64,000 nt of DNA, taken from Drancourtella massiliensis (GTDB lineage: Bacteria > Bacillota > Clostridia > Lachnospirales > Lachnospiraceae). Numbering within the stretch: the stretch's first letter is position 1; each line of letters opens with the position of its first letter. The notes under the pieces were generated by a model. It was not told the DNA's origin and did not search any database. It saw only the letters and a list, made by a program, of their open reading frames with translations. Of the stretch, positions 7,449 through 15,748 are shown piece after piece. The position numbers and the translations under genes are program-made. The stretch lies in contig NZ_JACJKH010000008.1 in assembly GCF_016900655.1 (NCBI RefSeq), forward strand, positions 59,828-123,827, read 5' to 3'.

Positions 7449-8624
7449 ATGGGCAAAGCATATGATGTAGCGGTCATCGGGGCCGGTGCCATCGGATCAT
7501 CCGTGGCATACTTTAACGCAAAAAAGGGAGCCTCTGTCGTCCTGATTGACGCCGGGGACATTGCACAGTCCACAAGCAGCAGAAGTGATGGAAATGTTCT
7601 TGTCTGTGACAAACAGCCGGGATTTGACGCTCTGTTTGCAAAGGCCAGCCAGGATATGTTCGAAGGCTTAAGCAAAGAGCTGGATTATGATTTTGAGTGG
7701 AGACAAAGGGGAAGTCTCTTTCTCACAGAGACAGAAGAAGAATTTCAGATGGCGTCCGAGTTCTGTGAATCTATGAAGAAATGCGGAATTCCGATGCGGA
7801 TGATGGACAGACAGGAAGTTCAGGATGATGAACCGTATCTTGCAAAAGATGTCTATGGGGGACTGGAAACCATGTCGGACGGCTCGGTTTATCCGATTGG
7901 ACTGACTTATGGTATGGCATTGGGAGCAGAGAAAAAAGGCGCGGTGCTTTCTTTACATAACCGTGTCAAAGGAATCCGCCGGGACGGAAACGCATTTGTC
8001 ATTGAAACAGAAAACGGGGAAATCGCAGCGAAGAATATTGTGGACGCCTGCGGAGTATGGGCCCCGGTGATCGGAAAGATGGTAGGACTTGACATTCCGA
8101 TTCAGGCCCGCCAGGGACAGATCCTGGTTTCCGAGCAGACCTTCCAGGTGGCAAGAAGAAAAGTACATGAATTCGGATATATGTCCACAAAGTTCCAGAG
8201 CGACGGATACAAGCGTCCGGTATCGGAACGGGTGGAAAAATACGGAGTTGCTTTCGTATTTGAGCCGACAGCATCCAACAACTTCCTCATCGGTTCTTCC
8301 AGAACCTTTGCAGGAGAAGATACAAGAAGCAGCATTGAAGTCATGAAGGCAATGGCAGAGCGTGCGATCCGTTTCTTCCCTGTAATCGCAGATATCAAAG
8401 TGATCCGTTCCTACAGTGGACTTAGACCTTACACGCCGGACCACATGCCGATCGTATCCGGCACTCCGGTAGAAGGCTTCTACATTGCGGCCGGACACGA
8501 AGGAGACGGAATCGGACTTTCCCCGATCACAGGAAAAGTCATGGCAGATATGATTGCGGGAGAAGAACCGTTTATGGATTTAAGCCCGCTGAAATTTGAC
8601 CGGTTTGCAGCCGGACAGGCATAG
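7449..8624 (+). CDS. FAD-dependent oxidoreductase (DAO family), catalytic subunit of D-hydroxyproline dehydrogenase
   Basis: This 391-residue D-amino-acid-oxidase/glycine-oxidase-type flavoprotein corresponds to HcnC/LhpB. The N-terminal motif VAVIGAGAIGSSVAYFNA binds FAD. The C-terminal stretch SGLRPYTPDHMPIVSG is characteristic of DAO-family dehydrogenases, and the last FAD-contact region reads YIAAGHEGDGIGLSP. It is the likely site of substrate oxidation. ATG 7449 is chosen because AGGAGGG lies eight bases upstream; an in-frame ATG at 7404 falls inside the previous gene and has no such site. Specificity for hydroxyproline is inferred from the operon. Confidence 0.85.
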   Translation: MGKAYDVAVIGAGAIGSSVAYFNAKKGASVVLIDAGDIAQSTSSRSDGNVLVCDKQPGFDALFAKASQDMFEGLSKELDYDFEWRQRGSLFLTETEEEFQMASEFCESMKKCGIPMRMMDRQEVQDDEPYLAKDVYGGLETMSDGSVYPIGLTYGMALGAEKKGAVLSLHNRVKGIRRDGNAFVIETENGEIAAKNIVDACGVWAPVIGKMVGLDIPIQARQGQILVSEQTFQVARRKVHEFGYMSTKFQSDGYKRPVSERVEKYGVAFVFEPTASNNFLIGSSRTFAGEDTRSSIEVMKAMAERAIRFFPVIADIKVIRSYSGLRPYTPDHMPIVSGTPVEGFYIAAGHEGDGIGLSPITGKVMADMIAGEEPFMDLSPLKFDRFAAGQA

Positions 8625-8652
8625 AGAGACGACAAAGTCAAGGAGGTAAAAC

Positions 8653-9543
8653 ATGAACACACAGTTTCAGGGCATTTATGCCGTAGTAGTCACACCATTC
8701 CACGAGGACGGAACATTTGATTTCGAGTCAGCAAAGAAAAATCTGGACTGGCTGATCGAACAGGGCGTGCAGGGAGTCTGCATCCTTGGAGCAACAGGTG
8801 AATATCAGAGTATTTCCGATGAAGAACATATGGCATATGTAAAAGAGATCGTTCCATATGTAAAGGACCGTGTCAGCGTTATTGTAGGGGCTTCCAGAGA
8901 ACGCCCGGAAGACGTGGTCAAACTTGTCAACAACATCAAGGAATGCGGCGCTCATGCGGCAATGGTGCTTCCATCCTTCTACTGCCATCCGGCACAGGAC
9001 GAGATCGTTGAGCACTACCGTTATATTGAAGAGCAGACTCAGTTCCCGATCGTGGCATATAACAATCCGGGATCTGCCGGAATCGAAATTGGTCAGGAAG
9101 CATTCCGGGAGATCATGGCACTTCCATACACAGCGATCGTAAAAGAGTCCAGCGGAAGCATGCAGAAGCTGACAGAAGTCCTGATGGATGCTCCGGAAAA
9201 GGTATCTGTATTCTGCGGATGCGACAATCTTGCATATGAAAGCTTTGCCGACGGTGCCTGCGGATGGATCTGCATGCTTGCAAATGTAGCTCCGAAACAG
9301 TGCGTGGAACTTTACGAGGCGGTTTATGTAGAAGGAGATCTGAAAAAAGGAAAAGAAATCTACAAAGAGATTCTGCCGGCGCTGAATGTGCTGGAGTCTT
9401 TCCCGAAGCCGGTGCAGGCGTTAAAATACGGCCTTGGCAAAAAGGGATTAAACGGTGGATATGTTAGAAGACCGCGTATGGAATTAAATGATGAAGAAAA
9501 AGCATATCTTTCCGAAGCAATGAAATTTGAAACACTTCGATAG
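8653..9543 (+). CDS. DapA-family lyase/deaminase, probable pyrroline-4-hydroxy-2-carboxylate deaminase
   Basis: This 296-residue TIM-barrel enzyme belongs to the dihydrodipicolinate synthase/N-acetylneuraminate lyase superfamily. The catalytic Tyr136 (VAYNNPG) and Schiff-base Lys164 (IVKESSG) are both present, as is the GATGE motif near residue 45. In this operon the expected reaction is deamination and dehydration of the dehydrogenase product to 2-oxoglutarate semialdehyde, the LhpC role. Superfamily members are hard to tell apart by sequence, so a sugar-acid aldolase cannot be excluded without the gene context. It has a strong AAGGAGG ribosome site. Confidence 0.8.
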   Translation: MNTQFQGIYAVVVTPFHEDGTFDFESAKKNLDWLIEQGVQGVCILGATGEYQSISDEEHMAYVKEIVPYVKDRVSVIVGASRERPEDVVKLVNNIKECGAHAAMVLPSFYCHPAQDEIVEHYRYIEEQTQFPIVAYNNPGSAGIEIGQEAFREIMALPYTAIVKESSGSMQKLTEVLMDAPEKVSVFCGCDNLAYESFADGACGWICMLANVAPKQCVELYEAVYVEGDLKKGKEIYKEILPALNVLESFPKPVQALKYGLGKKGLNGGYVRRPRMELNDEEKAYLSEAMKFETLR

Positions 9544-9588
9544 GTTATAGAACAGGCATAAAATTTCAGAAAGAGAGGTAAGAGCAGT

Positions 9589-10995
9589 ATGGAAATCCGT
9601 AAACTGTACATCAATGGAGAATGGGTAGATTCATCACAGGACGAGTGGATTGAGATCGAGAATCCGGCTACGCACGAAATCATCGCCAAAGTACCAAGAG
9701 GAAACAAAGACGATGTAGACAGGGCAGTAAAGGCTGCAAGAGCAGCATTTGAAACATGGCAGTACACTCCTCTGGAAGAAAGAGTGGAGCTGATGAAAAA
9801 AGTTGTGGCCGGTCTGGAAGAAAGACGCCAGGAACTGATCGAGACCATCACCAAAGAACTTGGTTCTCCGTACAAGGTTTCCGCGGAAGTGCATACGGAT
9901 CCGTTTATTCTGGAAGCAAAACATTATATCAAGACCGCTTCTGAATTCCCGTATGAGCAGAGAAGACTGACTTCTGTCGTAAGAAGAGAACCGGTGGGCG
10001 TTGTCGGAGGACTGACTCCGTGGAATTTCCCTCTGGAGCAGATTGAAAAGAAAGTTGTGCCGGCGCTTCTGGCAGGAAACTGTGTTGTATTAAAACCAAG
10101 CCAGTACACTCCGTTGACCGCATACATTCTCGCAGAAGAAATTGACAAGGCAGGATATCCGGCAGGTGTCTTCAACCTGGTAACAGGACGGGGCGGAGAA
10201 GTCGGAAATGCCCTTTCCACACATGAAGACGTGGACATGATTTCCTTTACAGGATCTACAGGAGCAGGCCGGGAAGTGGCCAGAATGGCTCTTGGCAATA
10301 TCAAAAAGATTGCTCTGGAACTGGGCGGAAAATCCGCTGCCATTCTTCTGGACGGTGGAGACTGGGAAAATGGAATTCATTCTGTACTGGAGACTGTCGT
10401 ACCGAACGCAGGACAGACATGCAACGCGCTGACAAGACTTCTGGTGCCGAAGGACGGACTTGCACGCGCAGAGGAAATCATCAAAAAACAGCTGGAAGAA
10501 TACAAATACGGACCGGCCGATGATCCGACGGTAACACAGGGACCGCTTTCATCCAAAAAGCAGTTTGACCGTGTCAAAGGCTACATTGAACTTGGATTAC
10601 AGGAAGGTGCCAGAATGGTAGCCGGAGAAGTGCCGGAAGATAACGGAAGCTATTATGTAAAACCGGTGATCTTCAGTGATGTAAAACCGGATATGAGAAT
10701 CGCACAGGAAGAGATCTTCGGACCGGTACTGGTAGTGATCCCTTACGAAACACAGGAAGAAGCGGTTCAGATTGCAAACGACAGCATCTACGGACTGGCA
10801 GGCGCTGTATTTGGCCCGGAAGAAGAGGCAAACAAAGTTGCACGTCAGATGAAGACAGGAACTGTTTACGTAAACGAAGGACAGTGGGACCCGACATCCC
10901 CGTTCGGCGGATACAAACAGTCCGGACTTGGAAGAGAAGGCGGTGTAGAGGGATACGAAGAATTCCTCGAAATCAAGACAATCTACGACAAGTAG
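9589..10995 (+). CDS. Aldehyde dehydrogenase, probable 2-oxoglutarate semialdehyde dehydrogenase
   Basis: This 468-residue NAD(P)-dependent aldehyde dehydrogenase has the catalytic Cys278 (NAGQTCNAL), general-base Glu244 (LELGGKSA) and cofactor motif GSTGAG, all intact. As the last gene of the cluster it would oxidise 2-oxoglutarate semialdehyde to 2-oxoglutarate, ending hydroxyproline breakdown in central metabolism. The family is broad, and the exact aldehyde rests on gene order. The terminator at 11024-11070 ends the operon about 30 bases after the stop. Confidence 0.82.
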   Translation: MEIRKLYINGEWVDSSQDEWIEIENPATHEIIAKVPRGNKDDVDRAVKAARAAFETWQYTPLEERVELMKKVVAGLEERRQELIETITKELGSPYKVSAEVHTDPFILEAKHYIKTASEFPYEQRRLTSVVRREPVGVVGGLTPWNFPLEQIEKKVVPALLAGNCVVLKPSQYTPLTAYILAEEIDKAGYPAGVFNLVTGRGGEVGNALSTHEDVDMISFTGSTGAGREVARMALGNIKKIALELGGKSAAILLDGGDWENGIHSVLETVVPNAGQTCNALTRLLVPKDGLARAEEIIKKQLEEYKYGPADDPTVTQGPLSSKKQFDRVKGYIELGLQEGARMVAGEVPEDNGSYYVKPVIFSDVKPDMRIAQEEIFGPVLVVIPYETQEEAVQIANDSIYGLAGAVFGPEEEANKVARQMKTGTVYVNEGQWDPTSPFGGYKQSGLGREGGVEGYEEFLEIKTIYDK

Positions 10996-11023
10996 GATAA
11001 AACATGCCATAATAACCTCACGA

Positions 11024-11070
11024 AGCACGGGGCAGCGGCTCGTAAAGAGCTGCTGCCTCTTGTGCTTTTT
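11024..11070 (+). terminator. Terminator of the hydroxyproline operon
   Basis: The hairpin pairs AGCAC (11024) with GTGCT and GGCAGCGGCTC with GAGCTGCTGCC around a GTAAA loop, then TTTTT. Its core also forms the left copy of a 33-bp inverted repeat that returns at 14697-14729. Confidence 0.85.
11027..11059 (+). repeat. Left 33-bp inverted repeat flanking the rpn gene
   Basis: This segment matches the reverse complement of 14697-14729 at 30 of 33 positions, including the asymmetric loop CGTAAAGA, so the two copies are truly inverted relative to each other. Each copy is also a hairpin. They bracket the interrupted Rpn-family gene and nothing else of host origin. Confidence 0.75.
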
Positions 11071-11209
11071 AGAATATTCTGCTATGATGAAGAAGACTTC
11101 TCTTTTTCTGTGTTTATTCTGAAAATGCAGTCTGATTTCATATCCGTGTTCTAATCTTTTGTCAAATTTATCATCAAATCTATCATCAAATCAAAGGAGG
11201 CTTCTGCCT

Positions 11210-11686
11210 ATGAGTAAAAAACAAAGAAAACCAATATCCAAAAAGAAAAACACATCTTCGAATCATCATGTCAATTCTAAATATAAAGATACACTTTTCC
11301 GAATGATATTCCGTGACAAGAAAAATCTGCTCTCTCTTTATAATGCTTTAAACAAAACATCTTATACAAATCCCGATGATATGAAAATTACAACACTGGA
11401 AGATGTGATTTATGTGGGAATGAAAAACGATGTGTCCTTTTTATTCTCAAGTATCATGAATCTCTTCGAGCATCAAAGCACATTCAATCCGAATATGCCA
11501 GTTCGCGGACTGCTTTATCTGGCGCGGATTTATCAGAATTACATCCGGGAGAATGGGCTGAATATATACAGTTCTACCCAGATTTCTTTACCAGTACCGG
11601 TATATGTGGTATTCTATAATTCATCAGGAAAGTATCAGATTCAGAGCGGAAAAAGAGCAGTCCTGAGTAAAGCGGAACTGCTCTGA
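11210..11686 (+). pseudogene. Rpn family nuclease/putative transposase, N-terminal part (split by IS)
   Basis: This reading frame starts at ATG 11210 behind AAAGGAGG. It encodes about 137 residues of an Rpn (PD-(D/E)XK recombination-promoting nuclease) protein: a lysine-rich start, then KYKDTLFRMIFRDKKNLLSLYNAL and ITTLEDVIYVGMKNDVSFLF, typical of the family. After VVFYN (codons 11612-11620) the similarity ends. The frame then reads through foreign sequence for 21 codons to a stop at 11684-11686. The rest of the protein, beginning YNGRKEEAEYQ, appears at 14164. The gene was whole before the IS91-like element entered. Rpn proteins are linked to RecA-independent gene transfer and, more recently, phage defence (established knowledge). 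Confidence 0.85.
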
Positions 11687-11892
11687 ATGTGATTCTTTCC
11701 AATTGTACCAATTCGCGGACGGTCAGCCAGATCACTTATGGGGATTGGATCTTTCCGGAGAGCCGAAAAAGTTCGTATTCCATATGAAAAACGGGAAAAT
11801 CCGATGAATTCCTGGCGGCAATCGGATTTCCGGGCATGTTTCGCAGACCTTCCAGTGGGAGGCCTAAAAAGCGATATGAAAAGAACGTTCGT

Positions 11893-13050
11893 TTATGGGG
11901 AAGGAGCATAACTCCTCCCCAGCTGCTGCATGGAAGCGCAGCCGCATTCCGGACAGATTGACAGGTCGATGTTCCAGACTGCTTTCAGCAGTTCCGCCAT
12001 GGACATCCCGGCATAGCGCTGGCGAAACCTCTGCCTCCCCTGAATCCGAAAGATCAGTTTGAGGTTTCTGGATTTCATCCGGTTGTTCAGAAATCCATAA
12101 TAACGGATCTTTTGAAAACCGGAAGGGAGCACATGCATGAGGAAACGGCGGATAAACTCTTTGTGGCTGAGAGTGATCTGCCGTTTGGGCTCTCCCGGTT
12201 TTTTTCCCCGTGCTGAGAAAGTCACTTCGGTTTCCGAAACAGAAAGGATGCGGTTGTTCGAAATGGCAATCCGGTGCGTGTAACGCCCAAGATATTCGAT
12301 GGCATTGCCAAACCCGTTAAACGTCTCTTTGATATAAGGGCACCAGTCTTTGTTATACAAGCTGTTTTTGAAACGCTTCCATTCCCGGGGATCCTGCAGG
12401 GAATGACAGGAAGAAGAGAAAACAAGCTTTTCCTGCTGGTAGAGGGAATCCAGGAGGGCGAGATATTTTCCTTTGAATTTATCCCGAAGGACATAGACCG
12501 GAATAAAAAAGGCAGAGGAAGCCTTCCGGATTTTCCGGTCAGGGGTCAGTCCGCCGCCGGAGATAATACAATGCATGTGGACATGGTAGTCTAGTTCTTG
12601 ATTCCAGGTGTGGAGCACCTGGATGATTCCAGGCTTAGCCCCGAGATAGTGCCGGTCAGCAGAGAGTTCCAGAAGGGTTTGGGCACAGCACTGATGGAGC
12701 AGACCGTAAAGGAGTCTCTGGTTGCAGTAGATCAGGGGATTGAGCTCATGAGGAAGCGTAAACACCACATGGAAGTAAGGGGAATCGATGACTTCCGCCC
12801 TGCGCTGATCGACCCAGAGTTCTTTGAATACACCCTGACAGTTTGGACAGCTGCGGCTGCGGCAGGAATTATTATGGAACTCCATATGACCGCACTCAGA
12901 ACACCTGCTGACATTGACACCAAGCCCGCCGGACTTGCAGGCAAGGATTGCACGGGAGGCTTTCCGCTGTTCCGGAGACTGAACCTGTTGGGAGAGACAG
13001 TAATCGTCATAGGAATCCAGCCAGACTTTTTGAATCGGAAGGTTACTCAA
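11893..13050 (-). CDS. IS91 family transposase (Y2 HUH single-strand nuclease)
   Basis: This 385-residue rolling-circle transposase has an N-terminal zinc finger (CSECGH...CRSRSCPNC, Cys50-Cys71), the HUH metal-binding motif HVHMH at residues 156-160, and the paired tyrosines of the Y2 class in YLGRY near residue 264. It would nick and join single-stranded DNA at the element ends. The start is taken as TTG 13050 because GGGAGGTG precedes it at proper spacing and it overlaps the recombinase stop by eight bases. In-frame ATGs at 13089 and 13110 lie further inside the upstream gene. All motifs are intact, so it may be active. Confidence 0.88.
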   Translation of the reverse strand: MSNLPIQKVWLDSYDDYCLSQQVQSPEQRKASRAILACKSGGLGVNVSRCSECGHMEFHNNSCRSRSCPNCQGVFKELWVDQRRAEVIDSPYFHVVFTLPHELNPLIYCNQRLLYGLLHQCCAQTLLELSADRHYLGAKPGIIQVLHTWNQELDYHVHMHCIISGGGLTPDRKIRKASSAFFIPVYVLRDKFKGKYLALLDSLYQQEKLVFSSSCHSLQDPREWKRFKNSLYNKDWCPYIKETFNGFGNAIEYLGRYTHRIAISNNRILSVSETEVTFSARGKKPGEPKRQITLSHKEFIRRFLMHVLPSGFQKIRYYGFLNNRMKSRNLKLIFRIQGRQRFRQRYAGMSMAELLKAVWNIDLSICPECGCASMQQLGRSYAPSP

Positions 13051-13906
13051 CGGAATCACCTCCCGTCCAGTCAAAAGGAGAGGAGACATGCCTGTCCTGG
13101 AAGGAAGCAAGATGGATATAGATCAGGGTCGACTTCAAGGACTTGTGTCCCATGAGATTTTTGATGGTAAGCAGGTCGGCCCCGTTTTCATAAAGGTGAG
13201 TTCCAAAGGCATGCCGGAAAGAATGGCAGGTGAACCGGTGTTCCCAGCCGAGAAATTCTTCATGGGCACGCAGATGTCTTGTAACGTAAAAGGTATCGAT
13301 GGGACGGGAAGGGTCCGTCTGTTTCGGGAAAAGCCAGCCGCAGGGACGGCCGCATGCAAACCAGTAGCGGGTGAGAAGATCAAGAGCTTTTTGGGAAAGG
13401 ATTGCATAGCGGTCGGAGCGGCTTTTGGAGCGCGCAACATGGATCCGCATCGTTTTGCGCTCAATATCACAGTAACGGAGATTACAGACTTCGCTGACCC
13501 TGAGGCCGGCAGAATACATGAGTGCAACCATCGCTTTGGGTTTTGGATCCGACAGGGTGGAGATAAAAGTATGGACTTCCTTTTTGGTCGGGACAAAGGG
13601 AAGATAGGAATCGAATTTCCTGATAGGAAGCTGTGTTGGATCCCATGGTTTATGAAGCACGTAGATGGTGAAGAACCGGAGCTGGGAGATACAGGCATTG
13701 ATGGTACGGTCGGAAAGGGACCGATTCTTCTGAAGCCAGCGGATAAAATCCCGGAGTTCATCCCAGGAGACCTCCTCAGGCAGCTTGTGAAGAACAGAGT
13801 GAAGGTAATCCAGATAAGAACGGATATAAGTAGAATAAGAAGTTAAAGTATGGTCAGTAAGACCCCGGAGGGAGATCATCTCCCGGTAAATATTGAAATA
13901 GTCCAT
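13043..13906 (-). CDS. Tyrosine recombinase/integrase of the IS91-like element
   Basis: This 287-residue XerC/D-like recombinase has an N-terminal SAM-like core-binding domain (residues 5-90) and a catalytic domain. The catalytic residues Arg136 (GLRVSEV), His228-x-x-Arg231 (CHSFRH), His254 (GHKSL) and Tyr263 (YIH) are all present. It is co-transcribed with the HUH transposase and overlaps it slightly. A tyrosine recombinase gene beside a Y2 transposase is seen in some IS91-family members, but its role in transposition is unsettled. A clear AAGGAGG site supports the ATG at 13906. Confidence 0.88.
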   Translation of the reverse strand: MDYFNIYREMISLRGLTDHTLTSYSTYIRSYLDYLHSVLHKLPEEVSWDELRDFIRWLQKNRSLSDRTINACISQLRFFTIYVLHKPWDPTQLPIRKFDSYLPFVPTKKEVHTFISTLSDPKPKAMVALMYSAGLRVSEVCNLRYCDIERKTMRIHVARSKSRSDRYAILSQKALDLLTRYWFACGRPCGWLFPKQTDPSRPIDTFYVTRHLRAHEEFLGWEHRFTCHSFRHAFGTHLYENGADLLTIKNLMGHKSLKSTLIYIHLASFQDRHVSSPFDWTGGDSVE

Positions 13907-14106
13907 GACGGAACCTCCTTGAAAAAAATAATAAAAGACCGGCAGTGAAAGGACCTGTCAAGGAGGAGGTCTTGGGAAAAAAAGAGATATGTAGTTGTAG
14001 AGGATAAAAAAACATGTTAAACTAATCATAGCAGTTGGCGGTTTATGAAGATTGGTGTGTGTGGTAACTCAACAATACAACATAAATACAAAAACTGCTA
14101 CTTTTT

Positions 14107-14673
14107 TTGGAAAAAAGTGATGGAAATGCGTACCTTGCACTAGCCGTCGCGCTAGCGACTTGGTACAATGGACGAAAAGAAGAAGCTGAATACCAGGAAT
14201 TAAAACTTTCGGATGCTTTTAAAAAGTCAGAATTTTCCGGACAGGCGGCTCTGGAATGTCGCGTCATCATGCTGAATATCAATCTTGGACACAACAAAGA
14301 ACTGTTCGAGAATTGTAGAATCCTCTGGGAATATGCATATTTTATCAATGAAGTCAGAGAGAATCAGAAAAAAGGCAGTTCCATAGAAGTAGCAGTCCGG
14401 CAGGCACAGAAGAGCTGTATCGAACAGGACATTCTGAAAGAATTTCTGGAGAAGAACAGTGCGGAGGTGAGCGATGTGATTCTGGAAGAATTTAATGAGG
14501 AACAATACGCCGAAGGGCTTAGGGAAGAGGGACGCCAAAAAGGACAGGAAGAAGGAAAAGCGAAAACATTAATCAGCCTTTATCAGAAAAATCTGTTGAC
14601 ACTTGAGCAGGCAGCGGAAGAGTATGGAACGACAGTAGAGGAATTCCAGAAGCTTTTAGCTAGGAAAGTCTGA
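14107..14673 (+). pseudogene. Rpn family nuclease/putative transposase, C-terminal part (split by IS)
   Basis: The open frame begins inside the IS. From codon 14164 onward it continues the broken Rpn protein: YNGRKEEAEYQELKLSDAF, then ALECRVIMLNINLGHN and the ILWEYAYFINEVRE block, ending in the Glu/Gly/Lys-rich linker and C-terminal EQAAEEYGTTVEEFQKLL segment common in Rpn proteins. Joined to the 11210 fragment it gives about 305 residues, the usual size. The ATG at 14121 lies in IS sequence and could give a short fusion product; there is no convincing ribosome site. Confidence 0.8.
14130..14166. repeat. Nested palindrome at the right boundary of the IS91-like element
   Basis: GTACC (14130-14134) pairs with GGTAC (14162-14166), and inside it CTAGC pairs with GCTAG. 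IS91 elements use terminal hairpins as origin or termination signals, so this is a candidate oriIS/terIS structure. The assignment is positional only. Confidence 0.45.
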
Positions 14674-14695
14674 AAAGAAGATGGAAAATAAAGTA

Positions 14696-14732
14696 CGGGG
14701 CAGCAGTTCTTTACGAGCCGATGCCCCGTTTT
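14696..14732. terminator. Bidirectional terminator after rpn; right 33-bp inverted repeat
   Basis: CGGGGCA (14696-14702) pairs with TGCCCCG (14722-14728) and is followed by TTTT on the plus strand. The minus-strand exit (TACTTTATTTTCC) can serve the GDPD gene. The same segment, read in reverse (14729-14697), is the partner of the repeat at 11027-11059. Confidence 0.75.
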
Positions 14733-14739
14733 GTACAGA

Positions 14740-15582
14740 TCAGGAGCAATTCCGGATATCCGATTCTTCCGGAAGAAAGCCCTCGAAAATAAAGTAGTCA
14801 AAAACATGCTCGCAGGCATAATATTCCCGCGGGGATTTTACTGTCCAGGCGAAACATGGAATGCCAAAAACCACCCGGCAGATCGTCAGGGAAAGGGCGC
14901 TTCTTGCATGGTGGTCGTAGGCGATGAAGTCTGGCTTTGTCAGAAAGTTGGTCAGCAGATGCCGCGGGAAATAATAGACAGGGTGCACCCGTCCGTCATC
15001 CTTGTGAAAATTCATTCCCAGCTGGCCTCTGACGGTATACGGCCGGTATTTCCGAAACCACATCAAAGCCACCGGATGGAAAGATTCGATGCAGTAAGAA
15101 CCACTGTAATGATCCAGAAGCTCTGCGGCCTTCCGGCAGATGGAACTTCCCACATGTTTATATTTAATCTCCACAAGGAGCGGCACTTTGCCATCTACCA
15201 GATCCAGCACATCCTGAAACAGCGGAATGTGCTCAGCCGTACCAAGAACAGGAAGAGCTTTCAGCTCTTCATAAGTCAGCTCATCCACATTTTTTTCAAC
15301 TCCGCAGATGCGCTTCAGATCAAAATCGTGTGCGGCAACAACCTGACCGTCTTTTGTCAGCTGGACATCCAGTTCGATTCCGTATCCGTGCTCTACAGCG
15401 CGCCGGAAAGCGGCCATGGTATTTTCCGGAATTCCGAGACTTAAGTCATGAAGCCCACGGTGGGCATAAAATTTCCCGGGCATCCGCTTCGGACGTCCGA
15501 TCAATCTTGGCGCGATGGAAAGCAGGTAAAAAAGCCCTGCGGTCAGTCCTCTTTTTATCCATGAATGTCTATTATCTGTCAT
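14740..15582 (-). CDS. Glycerophosphodiester phosphodiesterase family protein
   Basis: This 280-residue GDPD TIM-barrel protein hydrolyses glycerophosphodiesters to glycerol-3-phosphate and an alcohol. The catalytic and metal motifs are visible: HRGLHD...IPENT near residue 43, ELDVQLTKDG with AHD near residue 76-90, and LLVEIK near 138. A basic N-terminus followed by a hydrophobic stretch (GLTAGLFYLLSIAP) suggests a signal anchor or membrane association. AGGAGGAG precedes the ATG. It is divergent from the alarmone synthetase gene and ends at the shared hairpin near 14.7 kb. Confidence 0.88.
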   Translation of the reverse strand: MTDNRHSWIKRGLTAGLFYLLSIAPRLIGRPKRMPGKFYAHRGLHDLSLGIPENTMAAFRRAVEHGYGIELDVQLTKDGQVVAAHDFDLKRICGVEKNVDELTYEELKALPVLGTAEHIPLFQDVLDLVDGKVPLLVEIKYKHVGSSICRKAAELLDHYSGSYCIESFHPVALMWFRKYRPYTVRGQLGMNFHKDDGRVHPVYYFPRHLLTNFLTKPDFIAYDHHARSALSLTICRVVFGIPCFAWTVKSPREYYACEHVFDYFIFEGFLPEESDIRNCS

Positions 15583-15670
15583 GATACACTCCTCCTCGAC
15601 AAAACCATTGCTTTCTTTTATGATAGCACAAATCCGGCAAAGGGGCAGAAAAATGTTTATAGTTTTTTCA

Positions 15671-15700
15671 TTGGAGTTTCCATGTGCGCTTTGTTATACT
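15671..15700 (+). promoter_or_regulatory. Promoter of the small alarmone synthetase gene
   Basis: TTGGAG (15671-15676), an 18-base spacer and TATACT (15695-15700) lie about 50 bases upstream of the start codon. Confidence 0.6.
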
Positions 15701-15748
15701 ATAGTGAGGAATCAATGTTCCATATTGATACAAGAAGAGGTGCGACTA

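Larger units (their letters stand above)
11621..14163 (-). mobile_element. IS91-like element carrying HUH transposase and tyrosine recombinase
   Basis: About 2.5 kb separate the two halves of the Rpn gene. Boundaries are estimated from where Rpn coding similarity stops (FYN at 11620) and resumes (YNGRKEE at 14164). They may shift by a few bases because TAYAAT is shared at the joint. No target duplication or terminal inverted repeat is seen, as expected for rolling-circle IS91 elements. The element carries two minus-strand genes. Palindromes lie near both ends: AGAGCAGT...ACTGCTCT at 11654-11684, and GTACC...CTAGC...GCTAG...GGTAC at 14130-14166. Confidence 0.8.

Noticed and set aside
13088..13846. 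Plus-strand open frame of 252 codons
   Set aside because: It is the complement of the tyrosine recombinase, which carries all catalytic residues on the minus strand.
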